Positions 46,078-54,671 of a stretch of 64,000 nt of DNA are shown in pieces (the first letter of the stretch is position 1; the number at the start of each line of letters is the position of its first letter). The notes beneath the pieces are model-generated. The model made no database searches. It worked only from the letters and a program-made list of their open reading frames with translations, and was not told where the DNA came from. The position numbers and the translations under genes are program-made. This DNA comes from an uncultured Bacteroidales bacterium (lineage in GTDB: Bacteria > Bacteroidota > Bacteroidia > Bacteroidales > UBA932): the NCBI GenBank assembly GCA_946999645.1, contig CAMQDS010000004.1, positions 50,440-114,439 on the forward strand, written 5' to 3'.

Positions 46078-46701
46078 TTATATATTTTTTATTGTTGTTA
46101 ATTCTTTCCATCCTGCAGTGCCATAAACTGCATACTCTTTTAGAGCCTGTTTTATTTCCTGATCTGAATAAGTATCATTTGCCACTATCTCTGAGAAGAC
46201 ATTTACCCATGCCGTACAAGTAATACGCATAAATAGGTGTGATACATTGGTCTTTATATAAGGATAACGTTCTTTAAGAAGTCTTAGAAATTCTGTGCCT
46301 ATTCTAACTTGTTCATTCACAAGTGTATCTTTATAATTATGAAGTGAGGTGTCTTCTGCATTAAACAATAGAAGTCTCAATTCGAGTCTGTATTGTTTAA
46401 TAAGGTTTATCATTGAATTTATATATTCAAGCTGAAATTCATCTATCTCGAAAATATCTATATTTAGATGCCTTTCTTCATTATGTGATTTTATGAAGTG
46501 ATCAAGAGCCGTTATAACTGGTTGAAGTATGGCACAAAAAAGTTCGTCCTTGCTTTTAAAATATTTATATATATTTCCTGCAGCAATTCCTGAACTGTCT
46601 GCTATGTTTCTTATAGTTGCATTTTTGTAGCCTTTAGCAAGAAACTCCTTACGGGCATATTTAAGGATTCTATCCTTTATATCATCTTTAAGTATTTGCA
46701 T
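46078..46701 (-). CDS. TetR-family transcriptional regulator
   Basis: A 207-residue repressor-type protein. The N-terminal DNA-binding domain is clear: ILKYARKEFLAKGYKNATIRNIADSSGIAAGNIYKYFKSKDELF (about 12-55), with the recognition helix SGIAAGNIYKYF. The rest is the helical ligand-binding domain. It is the first gene of the operon with the ABC pair and is likely autoregulatory. TGAACA-N11-TGTTCA, 20 nt before its start, is a candidate operator. Confidence 0.93.
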   Translation of the reverse strand: MQILKDDIKDRILKYARKEFLAKGYKNATIRNIADSSGIAAGNIYKYFKSKDELFCAILQPVITALDHFIKSHNEERHLNIDIFEIDEFQLEYINSMINLIKQYRLELRLLLFNAEDTSLHNYKDTLVNEQVRIGTEFLRLLKERYPYIKTNVSHLFMRITCTAWVNVFSEIVANDTYSDQEIKQALKEYAVYGTAGWKELTTIKNI

Positions 46702-46720
46702 GATAGTAAGTTATTAATAA

Positions 46721-46743
46721 TGAACATTGTTATAATTTGTTCA
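46721..46743. promoter_or_regulatory. Candidate TetR operator
   Basis: TGAACA (46721-46726) and TGTTCA (46738-46743) form a 23-bp imperfect palindrome located between the leader hairpin and the tetR start codon. Size and place suit autoregulation of the tetR-ABC operon; no binding evidence is possible from sequence. Confidence 0.4.
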
Positions 46744-46744
46744 C

Positions 46745-46783
46745 AAAAAAAGTGCGAAATTGTAAATTCAATCTCGCACTTTT
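46745..46783 (-). terminator. Terminator-like hairpin in the tetR leader
   Basis: A 10-bp perfect stem (AAAAGTGCGA / TCGCACTTTT, 16-nt loop). On the minus strand the stem is followed by a T run of seven. It lies upstream of tetR rather than after a gene, so it either ends a small RNA or attenuates the operon. Confidence 0.7.
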
Positions 46784-46866
46784 TACTGTTAATATTATAT
46801 TGTCCGTTCCCTTGTCGGACCTTAGGTATTGTCATTTTAGAACTTTTTATTTTCGTTGCAAAAGTA
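46784..46866 (-). ncRNA. Possible small RNA or attenuated leader upstream of tetR
   Basis: A TACTTTTG -7 box (46866-46859, minus) would start a transcript near 46850. It would contain a small GTCCG/CGGAC hairpin (46802-46820) and end at the terminator-like hairpin at 46783-46745, giving about 100 nt. An ATG-initiated 52-codon frame also crosses the unit but overlaps the tetR start, and its composition looks unremarkable. A -33 box is not clear. RNA data are required to accept this. Confidence 0.3.
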
Positions 46867-46950
46867 TTAATTAGAAAATAAGCATACAATACCTATTAAT
46901 TGGTATTTTTTCATCATTTACTGCAATAGATAAAATATTTTATTGAAAAG

Positions 46951-46981
46951 TTTGGAACAAGACAATTTTTTTCTACCTTTG
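46951..46981 (+). promoter_or_regulatory. Consensus promoter of tRNA-Phe
   Basis: TTTG (46951-46954), exactly 19 nt, then TACCTTTG (46974-46981): a perfect Bacteroidetes sigma-ABfr promoter. The tRNA begins 16 nt after the -7 box. Confidence 0.9.
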
Positions 46982-46996
46982 CAATCCCAAAACAAT

Positions 46997-47069
46997 GGTG
47001 CTGTAGCTCAGGTGGTAGAGCAATGGACTGAAAATCCATGTGTCGTCGGTTCAACTCCTACCAGCACCA
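46997..47069 (+). tRNA. tRNA-Phe (anticodon GAA)
   Basis: A 73-nt cloverleaf: acceptor stem GGTGCTG/CAGCACC, D-arm GCTC/GAGC, anticodon stem ATGGA/TCCAT with loop CTGAAAA (GAA), T-loop TTCAACT. The discriminator is A and CCA is not encoded. The T stem GTCGG/CCTAC has one C-U mismatch at its middle pair. It has its own promoter and terminator. Confidence 0.96.
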
Positions 47070-47073
47070 CTTT

Positions 47074-47105
47074 AAAGTCCCTTGATTTTCAAGGGACTTT
47101 TTTTG
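47074..47105 (+). terminator. Terminator of tRNA-Phe
   Basis: A perfect 12-bp stem (AAAGTCCCTTGA / TCAAGGGACTTT) with a 3-nt loop, followed by a T tract that extends to 47104. Confidence 0.92.
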
Positions 47106-47175
47106 TCTACTATTAAAATATCATTTACTATATATTTTTATCAATCTTTTAAATGTGAGCAGGATATGTAATGAT

Positions 47176-47213
47176 TAAATTTGTGAGGTTTAGCTTTAAA
47201 TGTAGCATTTAAA
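47176..47213 (+). promoter_or_regulatory. Candidate -7 box and palindromic operator of the GH106-GH28 operon
   Basis: TAAATTTG (47176-47183) fits a -7 box. Twelve nucleotides further, TTTAAATG-TAG-CATTTAAA (47195-47213) is a perfect 8-bp palindrome with a 3-nt centre. A further TTTAAATG half-site stands at 47148-47155. A repressor or sensor regulator could bind here, or the leader RNA could fold. Confidence 0.4.
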
Positions 47214-47253
47214 TTTTGAGTTTGATGCTCATTGACATTATTAATCATTAGTT

Positions 47254-50088
47254 ATGAAAACAAATAGAGTATGCTATATTTTTCTGTTTTTGGTAATATT
47301 GAATTTATTTTGTCAAAATCTTCAAGCCAAAGGGAAAAATAATATATATAATTCTTTTTTGAATCCTGAAAGTTGTTATAGACCATTTGTTCGTTGGTGG
47401 TGGAATGGTGATAGGGTGCAGGCGGATGAATTGGTAAGAGAACTCCATCTGCTAAAGGAAGCTGGGGTTGGTGGTGTGGAGATAAACCCTATTTCGTTTC
47501 CTCCAGGTGCAGACACTATGGATACTAAAGCTCTTACTTGGTTAAGTAATGAGTGGATAGATATGCTTAAGGTTGTTTTCAAAGAGGCCGAAAAATTAGA
47601 TATAACATGTGATCTTATTATAGGTTCTGGCTGGCCTTTTGGTTCAGAAGATCTAAGTAGAAAGCAAAGAGCTTGTACTATACTTACTTATACTATTGGT
47701 TTTGATGGCGGAAAGCCTTTTGAAATGTCAGAATTTAATATTTTTAAAATGCTCGACCCTAAGGTGACAAAAGTCAATCAAGCGAGGAATCCAAAGTTAA
47801 TGTCTTTGTTTGTTGTCCCTGATCCTATAAGTGATCTTAGTGAGGTAATAGATGTTTCTAATAGGCTAAAGGATGGTATTTTATATATTAATCTTCCTAA
47901 AGGAAAATACCAACTCTATGCTATGGTAATGTATGAATCGTTTGCATGTGTAATAAACGGTGCACCAGGGGCTGCAGGATCAATATTAAATCACATGGAT
48001 AAAGAAGCAGTTGATTGGTATTTGAATAGAATGTCAAATGCAATCGAACCGAAGACAGGACCTCTCGCTAGTCACTTGAGGGCTTTTTTCGTGGATAGTA
48101 TGGAGTTGGAGGGTTGTAATTGGACAGCTGATTTTGATAAAGAATTTCTTAAAAGAAGAGGCTATGATCTTATGCCATGGCTTCCATTTACAATGTTCAA
48201 GGTAGGCCGTCTTGGCGATTCGGAAAGTTTTGAATATGGGGCTAAAAAGAGTGATGAATTCCAAGAAAAGGTAAATAGGGTACGATTTGATTTTGAATTA
48301 ACAAAGGCAGAATTGCTTCATGAGAGGTATACAGAAACTTTTCTTGCATGGTGCAAGAAGAAAGGTGTAAAATCTCGTGCTCAAGCATATGGTCGTGGTT
48401 TTTTCCCATTGGAAAGTTCTTTAGGATATGATATTCCTGAAGGAGAGTCGTGGACTACTAATTGGCTTAAGCACAAACTTGGAGAAGAAATGCCTGATGA
48501 TGATTATCGTAAGGGAAGAGGCTATACAATGATTAATAAATATGTATCATCAGCTGCTCATCTTACTGGTAAAAGACTAGTAAGTGCAGAAGAAATGACT
48601 AATACGTACTTGGTTTTCAATACTTCTTTAGAATTGTTGAAGCTGGGTTCTGATATGAGTGTCTTTTCAGGAACTACTCATTCTGTATGGCATGGCTTCA
48701 ATTATTCTCCTCGTGATGCTGCTTTCCCAGGATGGGTTCAGTATGGCAGTTATTATAATGAAAAAAATACATGGTGGCCATATTTTAAATATCTTAATAC
48801 TTACAGGGCAAGAATAAGTTCGATATTACAAAATGCTGATATGTATACAGATATAGCCATCCTGCCTGCTAATTATGATATGTGGACGCAAATCGGAGTT
48901 CAGACGGAACCTTTCCCAGTCAGGCTAAATATTCCATATACCTCACTGATTTGGGAAGCTATACATAAAAATGGAGGTGGCGCTGATTATATAAGCGATA
49001 TTATATTACAAAATTCCTCAGTTAAGGGTGGTAAGCTTTGTTATGGAACTAAAAAGTACAGTAATATCTTTCTTGTAGAGGTTGAAGGTCTTACTCAAGG
49101 AGCTATGAATAAGTTAGAGGCTTTTGTAAAAAGTGGCGGAACGGTATTTTGTATAGGAAAATATCCAGAAAAATCACTTGGTCTTAAAGATTTCCATATT
49201 AGAGACTCTTTGATACAGGAATCAGTTAGAAAATTAAAATTATTTAGTGACAACTTTATTTTGCTGAAAAAACCTTCTGATGGGAAGTATCTTGAGTGGT
49301 ATAAGCAAATTATGGATGAGTATTCTCTTCCTCATGCCGTTACAATTTCAAATCCTGACAGATTCCTACTTCAGAATAGGTATGTTACAGATAATAATGA
49401 GGATATTTTCTTTTTTGTTAATGCTAGTATCAGTGAAAGTAAAAAGACTGAACTTCTTTTTCCTAAATATGTGATATCGGGAAAAGAGGCATGGCTATAT
49501 GATCCTACTGACGGATGTAAATATAGACTTCCTATTAAAAATGGAAAAATAAATTTTGAATTTGGTCCATCTGAATCATACCTATTTATTTTCAACCATG
49601 ATAAAAGTAAAGCCCCAGAGTGGAAGCGATTACCTCAATGTGGAAAAGATTCTGTTTTTGTACATAATTGGAAGTTATCATTGCACCATAGTGTTGAAAA
49701 TTGGATAAAAGAGATGGAAATGACTGAACTTAAGGATATTAAAGAAACAGAATATTTGAATTTCATGGGTGATATTACTTATAAAACTTCTATCATTATT
49801 TCTGGTAAATCAATTCCTCGTTATATTAATCTTGGAAAAGTAAGTGAAATTTGTGAACTTAAGGTAAATGGAAATAGTGTTGGAATTAGATGGTTTGGAG
49901 AGAAGATATTTGATATATCTTCATTCCTTAAAGAAGGAGAAAATACTATAGAAGTTAAGGTTACTACACTTATGGGAAATTATATGAATTCACTTAAAGA
50001 CAACAAAGTGGCTATGAGATTTGTTATTAAACGTAAGCAACCACTCAAATCCATGGGACTTATCGGACCTGTAAAATTATATAGATGA
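47254..50088 (+). CDS. GH106-like alpha-L-rhamnosidase
   Basis: A 944-residue exported glycosidase with a signal peptide to about residue 25. The N-terminal RPFVRWWWNGDRVQADELVRELHLLKEAGVGGVEINP is the hallmark of GH106, followed by the barrel motif ITCDLIIGSGWPFG. The C-terminal part ends in a beta-sandwich domain (about 820-940, GKVSEICELKVNGNSVGIRWFGE...). GH106 enzymes remove alpha-L-rhamnose from rhamnogalacturonans. The following GH28 gene overlaps by 4 nt (ATGA), which supports a pectin-directed operon. Catalytic residues were not assigned. Confidence 0.88.
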   Translation: MKTNRVCYIFLFLVILNLFCQNLQAKGKNNIYNSFLNPESCYRPFVRWWWNGDRVQADELVRELHLLKEAGVGGVEINPISFPPGADTMDTKALTWLSNEWIDMLKVVFKEAEKLDITCDLIIGSGWPFGSEDLSRKQRACTILTYTIGFDGGKPFEMSEFNIFKMLDPKVTKVNQARNPKLMSLFVVPDPISDLSEVIDVSNRLKDGILYINLPKGKYQLYAMVMYESFACVINGAPGAAGSILNHMDKEAVDWYLNRMSNAIEPKTGPLASHLRAFFVDSMELEGCNWTADFDKEFLKRRGYDLMPWLPFTMFKVGRLGDSESFEYGAKKSDEFQEKVNRVRFDFELTKAELLHERYTETFLAWCKKKGVKSRAQAYGRGFFPLESSLGYDIPEGESWTTNWLKHKLGEEMPDDDYRKGRGYTMINKYVSSAAHLTGKRLVSAEEMTNTYLVFNTSLELLKLGSDMSVFSGTTHSVWHGFNYSPRDAAFPGWVQYGSYYNEKNTWWPYFKYLNTYRARISSILQNADMYTDIAILPANYDMWTQIGVQTEPFPVRLNIPYTSLIWEAIHKNGGGADYISDIILQNSSVKGGKLCYGTKKYSNIFLVEVEGLTQGAMNKLEAFVKSGGTVFCIGKYPEKSLGLKDFHIRDSLIQESVRKLKLFSDNFILLKKPSDGKYLEWYKQIMDEYSLPHAVTISNPDRFLLQNRYVTDNNEDIFFFVNASISESKKTELLFPKYVISGKEAWLYDPTDGCKYRLPIKNGKINFEFGPSESYLFIFNHDKSKAPEWKRLPQCGKDSVFVHNWKLSLHHSVENWIKEMEMTELKDIKETEYLNFMGDITYKTSIIISGKSIPRYINLGKVSEICELKVNGNSVGIRWFGEKIFDISSFLKEGENTIEVKVTTLMGNYMNSLKDNKVAMRFVIKRKQPLKSMGLIGPVKLYR

Positions 50089-51578
50089 GAAAGTTATTAA
50101 ATTATTTGGCAGCAGTATTGATTTTGTTTGCCGTAACATTTACTATTGAAGCAAAGGACTTTAAAGTTGTTGATTTTGGTGCAAAGCCAGATGGAGTAAC
50201 ACTTAACACACAGAGTATTCAAGCAGCTATAGACTATGTTTCAGAACATGGTGGTGGGCGTCTTATATTTACTCCTGGTATTTATGTCTGTGGCTCGGTT
50301 TATTTGAAAAATGGGGTATTTCTACATTTTGATGATGGAGCAACTTTACTCGGTTCTTTAAATCCGTGGGATTATGTTAAGGATAAAGAAGCTGGTTGGA
50401 CATCTTTTATCTTTGGAATAAAACAAGATAATATAGGTATTACAGGTAAGGGCACTATTGATTGCCGAGGGTTTGAGGTAGCAAATAGATTGGTTGATTA
50501 TATACATAAGGGATTGATTGCAGATAATTTGATTTTGGATAGACCAAAGGAAGACAAACGTCCTGAAAATCTACATTTTTTAAAGTGCAAAAATGTAACA
50601 ATCAAAGATATAACACTTAAAAATCCTGCGAGTTGGAATCAGCAATATGATAGTTGTGATAAAATCCTTATAGAGGGTATAAAAGTAGATGCAAAGGCAT
50701 ATTGGAATAATGATGGATTAGATATTGTAGATAGCAGAAATGTTATTATTAGAGATTGCTTTATAGATTCTTCTGATGATGCATACTGTTTCAAAAGTCA
50801 TCATTCTTACGGCATTAGCGAAAATGTGTTAGTGGAAAATTGTATCGGTAGAAGCAGTGCAAATGGAATCAAGTTTGGTACATATACATTAGGTACATTC
50901 AGAAACTTCCATTTTAAAAATATAAAGATATATGATACTTATCGCAGTGCATTTACTGTTGCAAGTGTAGATGGAGCATCAATAGAAAATATTTATGTTG
51001 ATGGTCTTCAGAGTCTTAATACAGGCAATCCGATTTTTATTAGGCTTGCCAGAAGACGTGTCGGTGTCTCTCCTTGTCTTAAAAATATCGTAATTAAAAA
51101 TATGTACGCAGAAGTACCATTTGACAAGCCAGATGTTGGTTATACTTATGAGGGACCGATTGAGGACTTGCCGAGAAATGTATGTCCAAGTATGATTTTA
51201 GGTTTACCTGATATGAAAATTCAAAATATTAGAATGGAAAATATAATAATTGTTTATCCGGGAAAGGCAGATCCAGATTATGCTTATAGAGGTACATCCA
51301 AAGAAGAACTTGCGGCAATCCCAGAATTGGAAAAATCATACCCGGAATTTTCAAACTGGAAAGAACTTCCTGCTTGGGGCTTCTATATAAGGCATGCAGA
51401 AGATGTTTATATGAAAAATGTAAATATCAGTGTAAGAGCAAAAGATTATCGACCTGCCATTGTAAGTGATGATGTCAATGGTTTTGTTATGAAAAATGTT
51501 CTGATAGAGCAGAAGAGTGCAAGAAAAGAGAAAAAACAGATAATAACCGTTAATACCAAGAAATTCAGTAGAAAATGA
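50085..51578 (+). CDS. GH28-family polygalacturonase / rhamnogalacturonan hydrolase
   Basis: A 497-residue exported parallel beta-helix hydrolase with a signal peptide to about residue 23. The pectate-lyase-like start (VVDFGAKPDGVTLNTQSIQAAIDYV) is followed by the GH28 catalytic area WNNDGLDIV (Asp210, Asp213) and SSDDAYCF (Asp231, Asp232). The third motif GHG appears altered to the SSANGIKFGT region. Inverting hydrolysis of galacturonic-acid or rhamnogalacturonan linkages is expected. It overlaps GH106 by 4 nt and the next gene by 4 nt, so the three are translated from one message. Confidence 0.9.
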   Translation: MRKLLNYLAAVLILFAVTFTIEAKDFKVVDFGAKPDGVTLNTQSIQAAIDYVSEHGGGRLIFTPGIYVCGSVYLKNGVFLHFDDGATLLGSLNPWDYVKDKEAGWTSFIFGIKQDNIGITGKGTIDCRGFEVANRLVDYIHKGLIADNLILDRPKEDKRPENLHFLKCKNVTIKDITLKNPASWNQQYDSCDKILIEGIKVDAKAYWNNDGLDIVDSRNVIIRDCFIDSSDDAYCFKSHHSYGISENVLVENCIGRSSANGIKFGTYTLGTFRNFHFKNIKIYDTYRSAFTVASVDGASIENIYVDGLQSLNTGNPIFIRLARRRVGVSPCLKNIVIKNMYAEVPFDKPDVGYTYEGPIEDLPRNVCPSMILGLPDMKIQNIRMENIIIVYPGKADPDYAYRGTSKEELAAIPELEKSYPEFSNWKELPAWGFYIRHAEDVYMKNVNISVRAKDYRPAIVSDDVNGFVMKNVLIEQKSARKEKKQIITVNTKKFSRK

Positions 51579-52150
51579 AAAAGATATTTATAGTATATGT
51601 AATGTTACTACTATCGGTTTTTAAATTAGTGGCACAGAATGAATATAAAGCTTCTTTTTTTGGAATAAGGAGCAATGGTATCACAGATAATACATCGAGC
51701 ATTCAGAAAGCAATTAATTTTATAAGTGAAAACGGAGGTGGAGTCTTAGTCTTTAGTGTGGGGAGATATTTAACTGGAGCAGTTGAACTTAAAAGTAATG
51801 TTTCCATAAAACTGAATGAGGGAGCAGTTATTGTCGGTTCTGTTAATATATATGATTATAAAGGACATAAGGGTATATTTTGGGCAGAGAGCAAAGATAA
51901 TATTTCTTTAACTGGTAAAGGAGTAATTGATGGCAGGGGAGAAGAACTGTTATCTCATATAAGTGAACTGAAATCGAAGGAATATATTCAGAAAACCTGG
52001 AATGTTATACCTACACTTATATATTTTAAAAAATGTAAAAACATCAGACTTGAAAAAATGTTGTTAAAAAATTCTGCTGTAAAGGATAAATTATATATTC
52101 TTGATTCAACAAAAGCTTATATTTCAGGTTGTTATACTGATAGACATTAA
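51575..52150 (+). CDS. Solitary N-terminal half of a GH28-like beta-helix protein
   Basis: A 191-residue protein with a signal peptide (to about residue 20). It aligns with residues 27-207 of the GH28 enzyme just upstream: FFGIRSNGITDNTSSIQKAINFISENGGG matches VDFGAKPDGVTLNTQSIQAAIDYVSEHGGG, and LKNSAVKDKLYILDSTKAYISG matches LKNPASWNQQYDSCDKILIEG. It stops immediately before the position of the catalytic NNDGLD motif, so no GH28 active site is present. Other frames after the stop show no remaining catalytic half, and a hairpin follows within 10 nt. It could be a truncated duplicate or a binding-only protein. The 4-nt overlap with GH28 is retained. Confidence 0.75.
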   Translation: MKKIFIVYVMLLLSVFKLVAQNEYKASFFGIRSNGITDNTSSIQKAINFISENGGGVLVFSVGRYLTGAVELKSNVSIKLNEGAVIVGSVNIYDYKGHKGIFWAESKDNISLTGKGVIDGRGEELLSHISELKSKEYIQKTWNVIPTLIYFKKCKNIRLEKMLLKNSAVKDKLYILDSTKAYISGCYTDRH

Positions 52151-52155
52151 CAAAT

Positions 52156-52194
52156 ATGATAAGAGGGTGATTATAATGTTCACCCTCTTATCAT
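52156..52194. terminator. Hairpin between converging GH28-half and GH31 genes
   Basis: A perfect 15-bp inverted repeat (starting ATGATAAGAGGG and ending CCCTCTTATCAT) with a 9-nt loop. Its T tracts are weak, but its place between convergent stops suggests bidirectional termination. Confidence 0.75.
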
Positions 52195-52212
52195 TATAAT
52201 ATTTAGTAAGTC

Positions 52213-54600
52213 TTAAAATGTTATTCTTATTGTTGATGTGTCTTCAAGAGCCAATTCTTTAATGCATAGTTTTATCTTACCATCAGTACTATAATTCCAA
52301 TCTTTTGTGTATATATTATTTATAGTGATACCTTTAGGTCTTATTGCACTCATAATTTCTAAGTAATAGTCACGTGCTTTCGGTATACCATAAAAGCGTC
52401 CATTTACTGCGTTAATAGTAAATATAATATTTCTATTTATTCTTTTACAAGTGAATTTAGTGGCTGCAATTGCTCCTTTTTCGTATTCATAACTTTGACC
52501 ATCATCTTCATATAAGGTATATTCCGATTTTTCTCCAGGATAAATCTTAATCAGAAATTGTTTTACTGGATCCGTTCCTATGTACTGTATATCTTTGTAC
52601 ATACATGGTATTATTGCTCCTTCTTTAATGAAAAGAAGACCTGCTCTATTTTCAGGATAATTGCGTTGTAGGATTTCTCCCTTACTTTCAATCTTTTCAC
52701 CTGTCCATGCATCTATCCAATTTCCTTTTGGTAAATAGATCTCATTACTGAATATACCTACACAAAAGCTATTGCCAAACATATATTGATACACTATGTC
52801 ATCTGTGTTTCTATCATTTGGAAACATTAGAGGCATAGAACGGACAATGGGCATACCTGTCAATGCACCTTCTATTGCCGCGGAATATATGTAAGGAATT
52901 AGGCTATAACGAAGTTTTACATAAGCTTTATATATTTCTTTTTCTTTGTCGGAATAGTAAAAAGGATGCATCATTGAAAACCAACTATTAATCTGTACCC
53001 ACGGTAGGAACATACCAAAATGAAGGCTCTGCATTTCAAGTTTTTTCTCAACAGCCATTACATCACATGATGTGTTCATATAGCCGCTCATGCCAAGGTT
53101 TAATTGGTCGAAAAGTGCTGTTTTACCTCCTCCATTATCCCCACTTGTAGAAGCTGTCCAATGCTGTGTTCCTGACCAGCCAGCTGTGTAATGATGCCAT
53201 GTTCGTCTTCCAAGGTGTTCGCGCGTCATCATATACATTTGTTTTGGTAGGAGTATTTGGTTTAGATTGTGCATCTCTTTGTCTGTATATCCATTGTAGT
53301 ATGAGCGATAGGTGTGTTCATCAATAGTGCGAGCTGGGTCTAACTTGAAACCTTCTACGCCGTAGTCTAAGAAATTTTTAAGGTGATCCATCCAATGTTC
53401 TTTTCCTGACTGCATCCTACCTTCTTTTGCTGCAATGGCATCTTCTTCTGGTATGCTTAAATCATATTCTTCACATAACCATAACCCAAGATGAAATCCC
53501 ATACTGCGAAGTTTGCCGATAAATAAGCGTTCATAAATCTTTTTGGGATATTTATCTTTTAGCCAGTAAGGCTCAGGAGAAAATTTATCATAATTCCATT
53601 TTTTCTTTGTTGAAAAATCATACCGTTTTTCCATCCATTGTGGTTCGAGCCAAAACACATCACATGGAACACCCATCTGACGAAAATTTATAGCATCTGA
53701 AAGAATATTAAACTGATTTTCAAGCATATTTGGTCCAAAGCATAAGCCATATGCCCATTTTGGAAGCAAATATGTTCTTCCTGTAATTATGGTATATCCA
53801 TTCAAAATATTAGGCATATCCTTTCCGAGGATAAGAAAAAAATCCACTTCTTTATCAGTAGTATATATATTGAATATATCTTTTTCTGTATAACCTATAT
53901 CAAAAAAATTTTTTGCTGTTGTATTATTGAATATGCCCCATCCCCTTGAACTCATAATAAATGGCATTGGTATTTCAGTGTGTTGATAGGTAGTCCACAT
54001 CCTCAACAATTCGCCACGGTGTTGGATATGTTCACGACTAGTACTTCCACCACCATAAAAACGTTCTTCATTTTCTATTTTTATCCTTATAATACTGCTG
54101 TTGTTAGGATTACCGCTTTCGCTTTTATCTTTTTCTGAAACAGAGCCACTATCATCTCCAATAATACCACCATTACTTATTACATGTAACTTTGAAAATT
54201 TATTGTTAATAACTTTGGCAAGTTTAGTGCAAATAGGGTTGTTGTTATTTATGAACCTTATATCTGAAATAAGTGTATTACCGCTTGAATCTTTTACTGA
54301 AATAATACCTTTAATCTTATCAATGCAAACTGAATATGAACCTGTAGAAACTGACCACTTGCTATTTGTATTATTTTCTTTTGTTTTTAATTTTTGCCAA
54401 TCTGTTTTTATTATTCCATATCTTTCCATTAAGGATTCTTTAAAAGTATCATTTGGCGAAATCCTTACACGGAAAATATTATCACTGCATACTTCTATTT
54501 TAACTATGGTTGAATTTTTTAATTTTATTTTGTCTATAGTTTTGGCTTTGACAAATAGGCATATTATCAACATTAAAGTAGTAAGAAGAATTTTTCTCAT
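52213..54600 (-). CDS. GH31-family alpha-glycosidase (alpha-glucosidase or alpha-xylosidase)
   Basis: A 795-residue retaining glycosidase with a signal peptide (to about residue 20). The N-terminal beta-sandwich precedes the barrel with WLEPQWM, the nucleophile Asp421 in GFKLDPA and the acid/base Asp488 in TSGDNGG. The distal sheet domains end the protein. Start ATG 54600 is chosen because it gives a signal peptide; the longer frame adds nine residues. It is the last gene of the GH92-SusC-SusD-GH31 unit. Substrate (glucose, xylose or other alpha linkage) cannot be set from these motifs. Confidence 0.93.
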   Translation of the reverse strand: MRKILLTTLMLIICLFVKAKTIDKIKLKNSTIVKIEVCSDNIFRVRISPNDTFKESLMERYGIIKTDWQKLKTKENNTNSKWSVSTGSYSVCIDKIKGIISVKDSSGNTLISDIRFINNNNPICTKLAKVINNKFSKLHVISNGGIIGDDSGSVSEKDKSESGNPNNSSIIRIKIENEERFYGGGSTSREHIQHRGELLRMWTTYQHTEIPMPFIMSSRGWGIFNNTTAKNFFDIGYTEKDIFNIYTTDKEVDFFLILGKDMPNILNGYTIITGRTYLLPKWAYGLCFGPNMLENQFNILSDAINFRQMGVPCDVFWLEPQWMEKRYDFSTKKKWNYDKFSPEPYWLKDKYPKKIYERLFIGKLRSMGFHLGLWLCEEYDLSIPEEDAIAAKEGRMQSGKEHWMDHLKNFLDYGVEGFKLDPARTIDEHTYRSYYNGYTDKEMHNLNQILLPKQMYMMTREHLGRRTWHHYTAGWSGTQHWTASTSGDNGGGKTALFDQLNLGMSGYMNTSCDVMAVEKKLEMQSLHFGMFLPWVQINSWFSMMHPFYYSDKEKEIYKAYVKLRYSLIPYIYSAAIEGALTGMPIVRSMPLMFPNDRNTDDIVYQYMFGNSFCVGIFSNEIYLPKGNWIDAWTGEKIESKGEILQRNYPENRAGLLFIKEGAIIPCMYKDIQYIGTDPVKQFLIKIYPGEKSEYTLYEDDGQSYEYEKGAIAATKFTCKRINRNIIFTINAVNGRFYGIPKARDYYLEIMSAIRPKGITINNIYTKDWNYSTDGKIKLCIKELALEDTSTIRITF

Positions 54601-54671
54601 TTTATTTATTTCAATAATATAGAGCAACTCATAGTATTATGGGATGCTCTATATTAGTTATACATAATTTT

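Noticed and set aside
46677..46889. A 70-codon minus-strand frame crossing the tetR leader
   Set aside because: It runs through the terminator-like hairpin and overlaps the tetR start; codon content looks non-coding. It remains possible as a leader peptide but is not supported.
52080..52212. Frameshifted remainder of the half GH28 gene
   Set aside because: The other two frames after the stop were read and lack the GH28 catalytic motifs; a hairpin begins only 6 nt after the stop, so there is no remnant to join.
54101..54622. A 173-codon open frame on the plus strand
   Set aside because: It lies antisense to the GH31 gene over most of its length, has low-complexity Leu/Ser composition and no recognisable domain, whereas the opposite strand encodes a clear GH31 N-terminal region.
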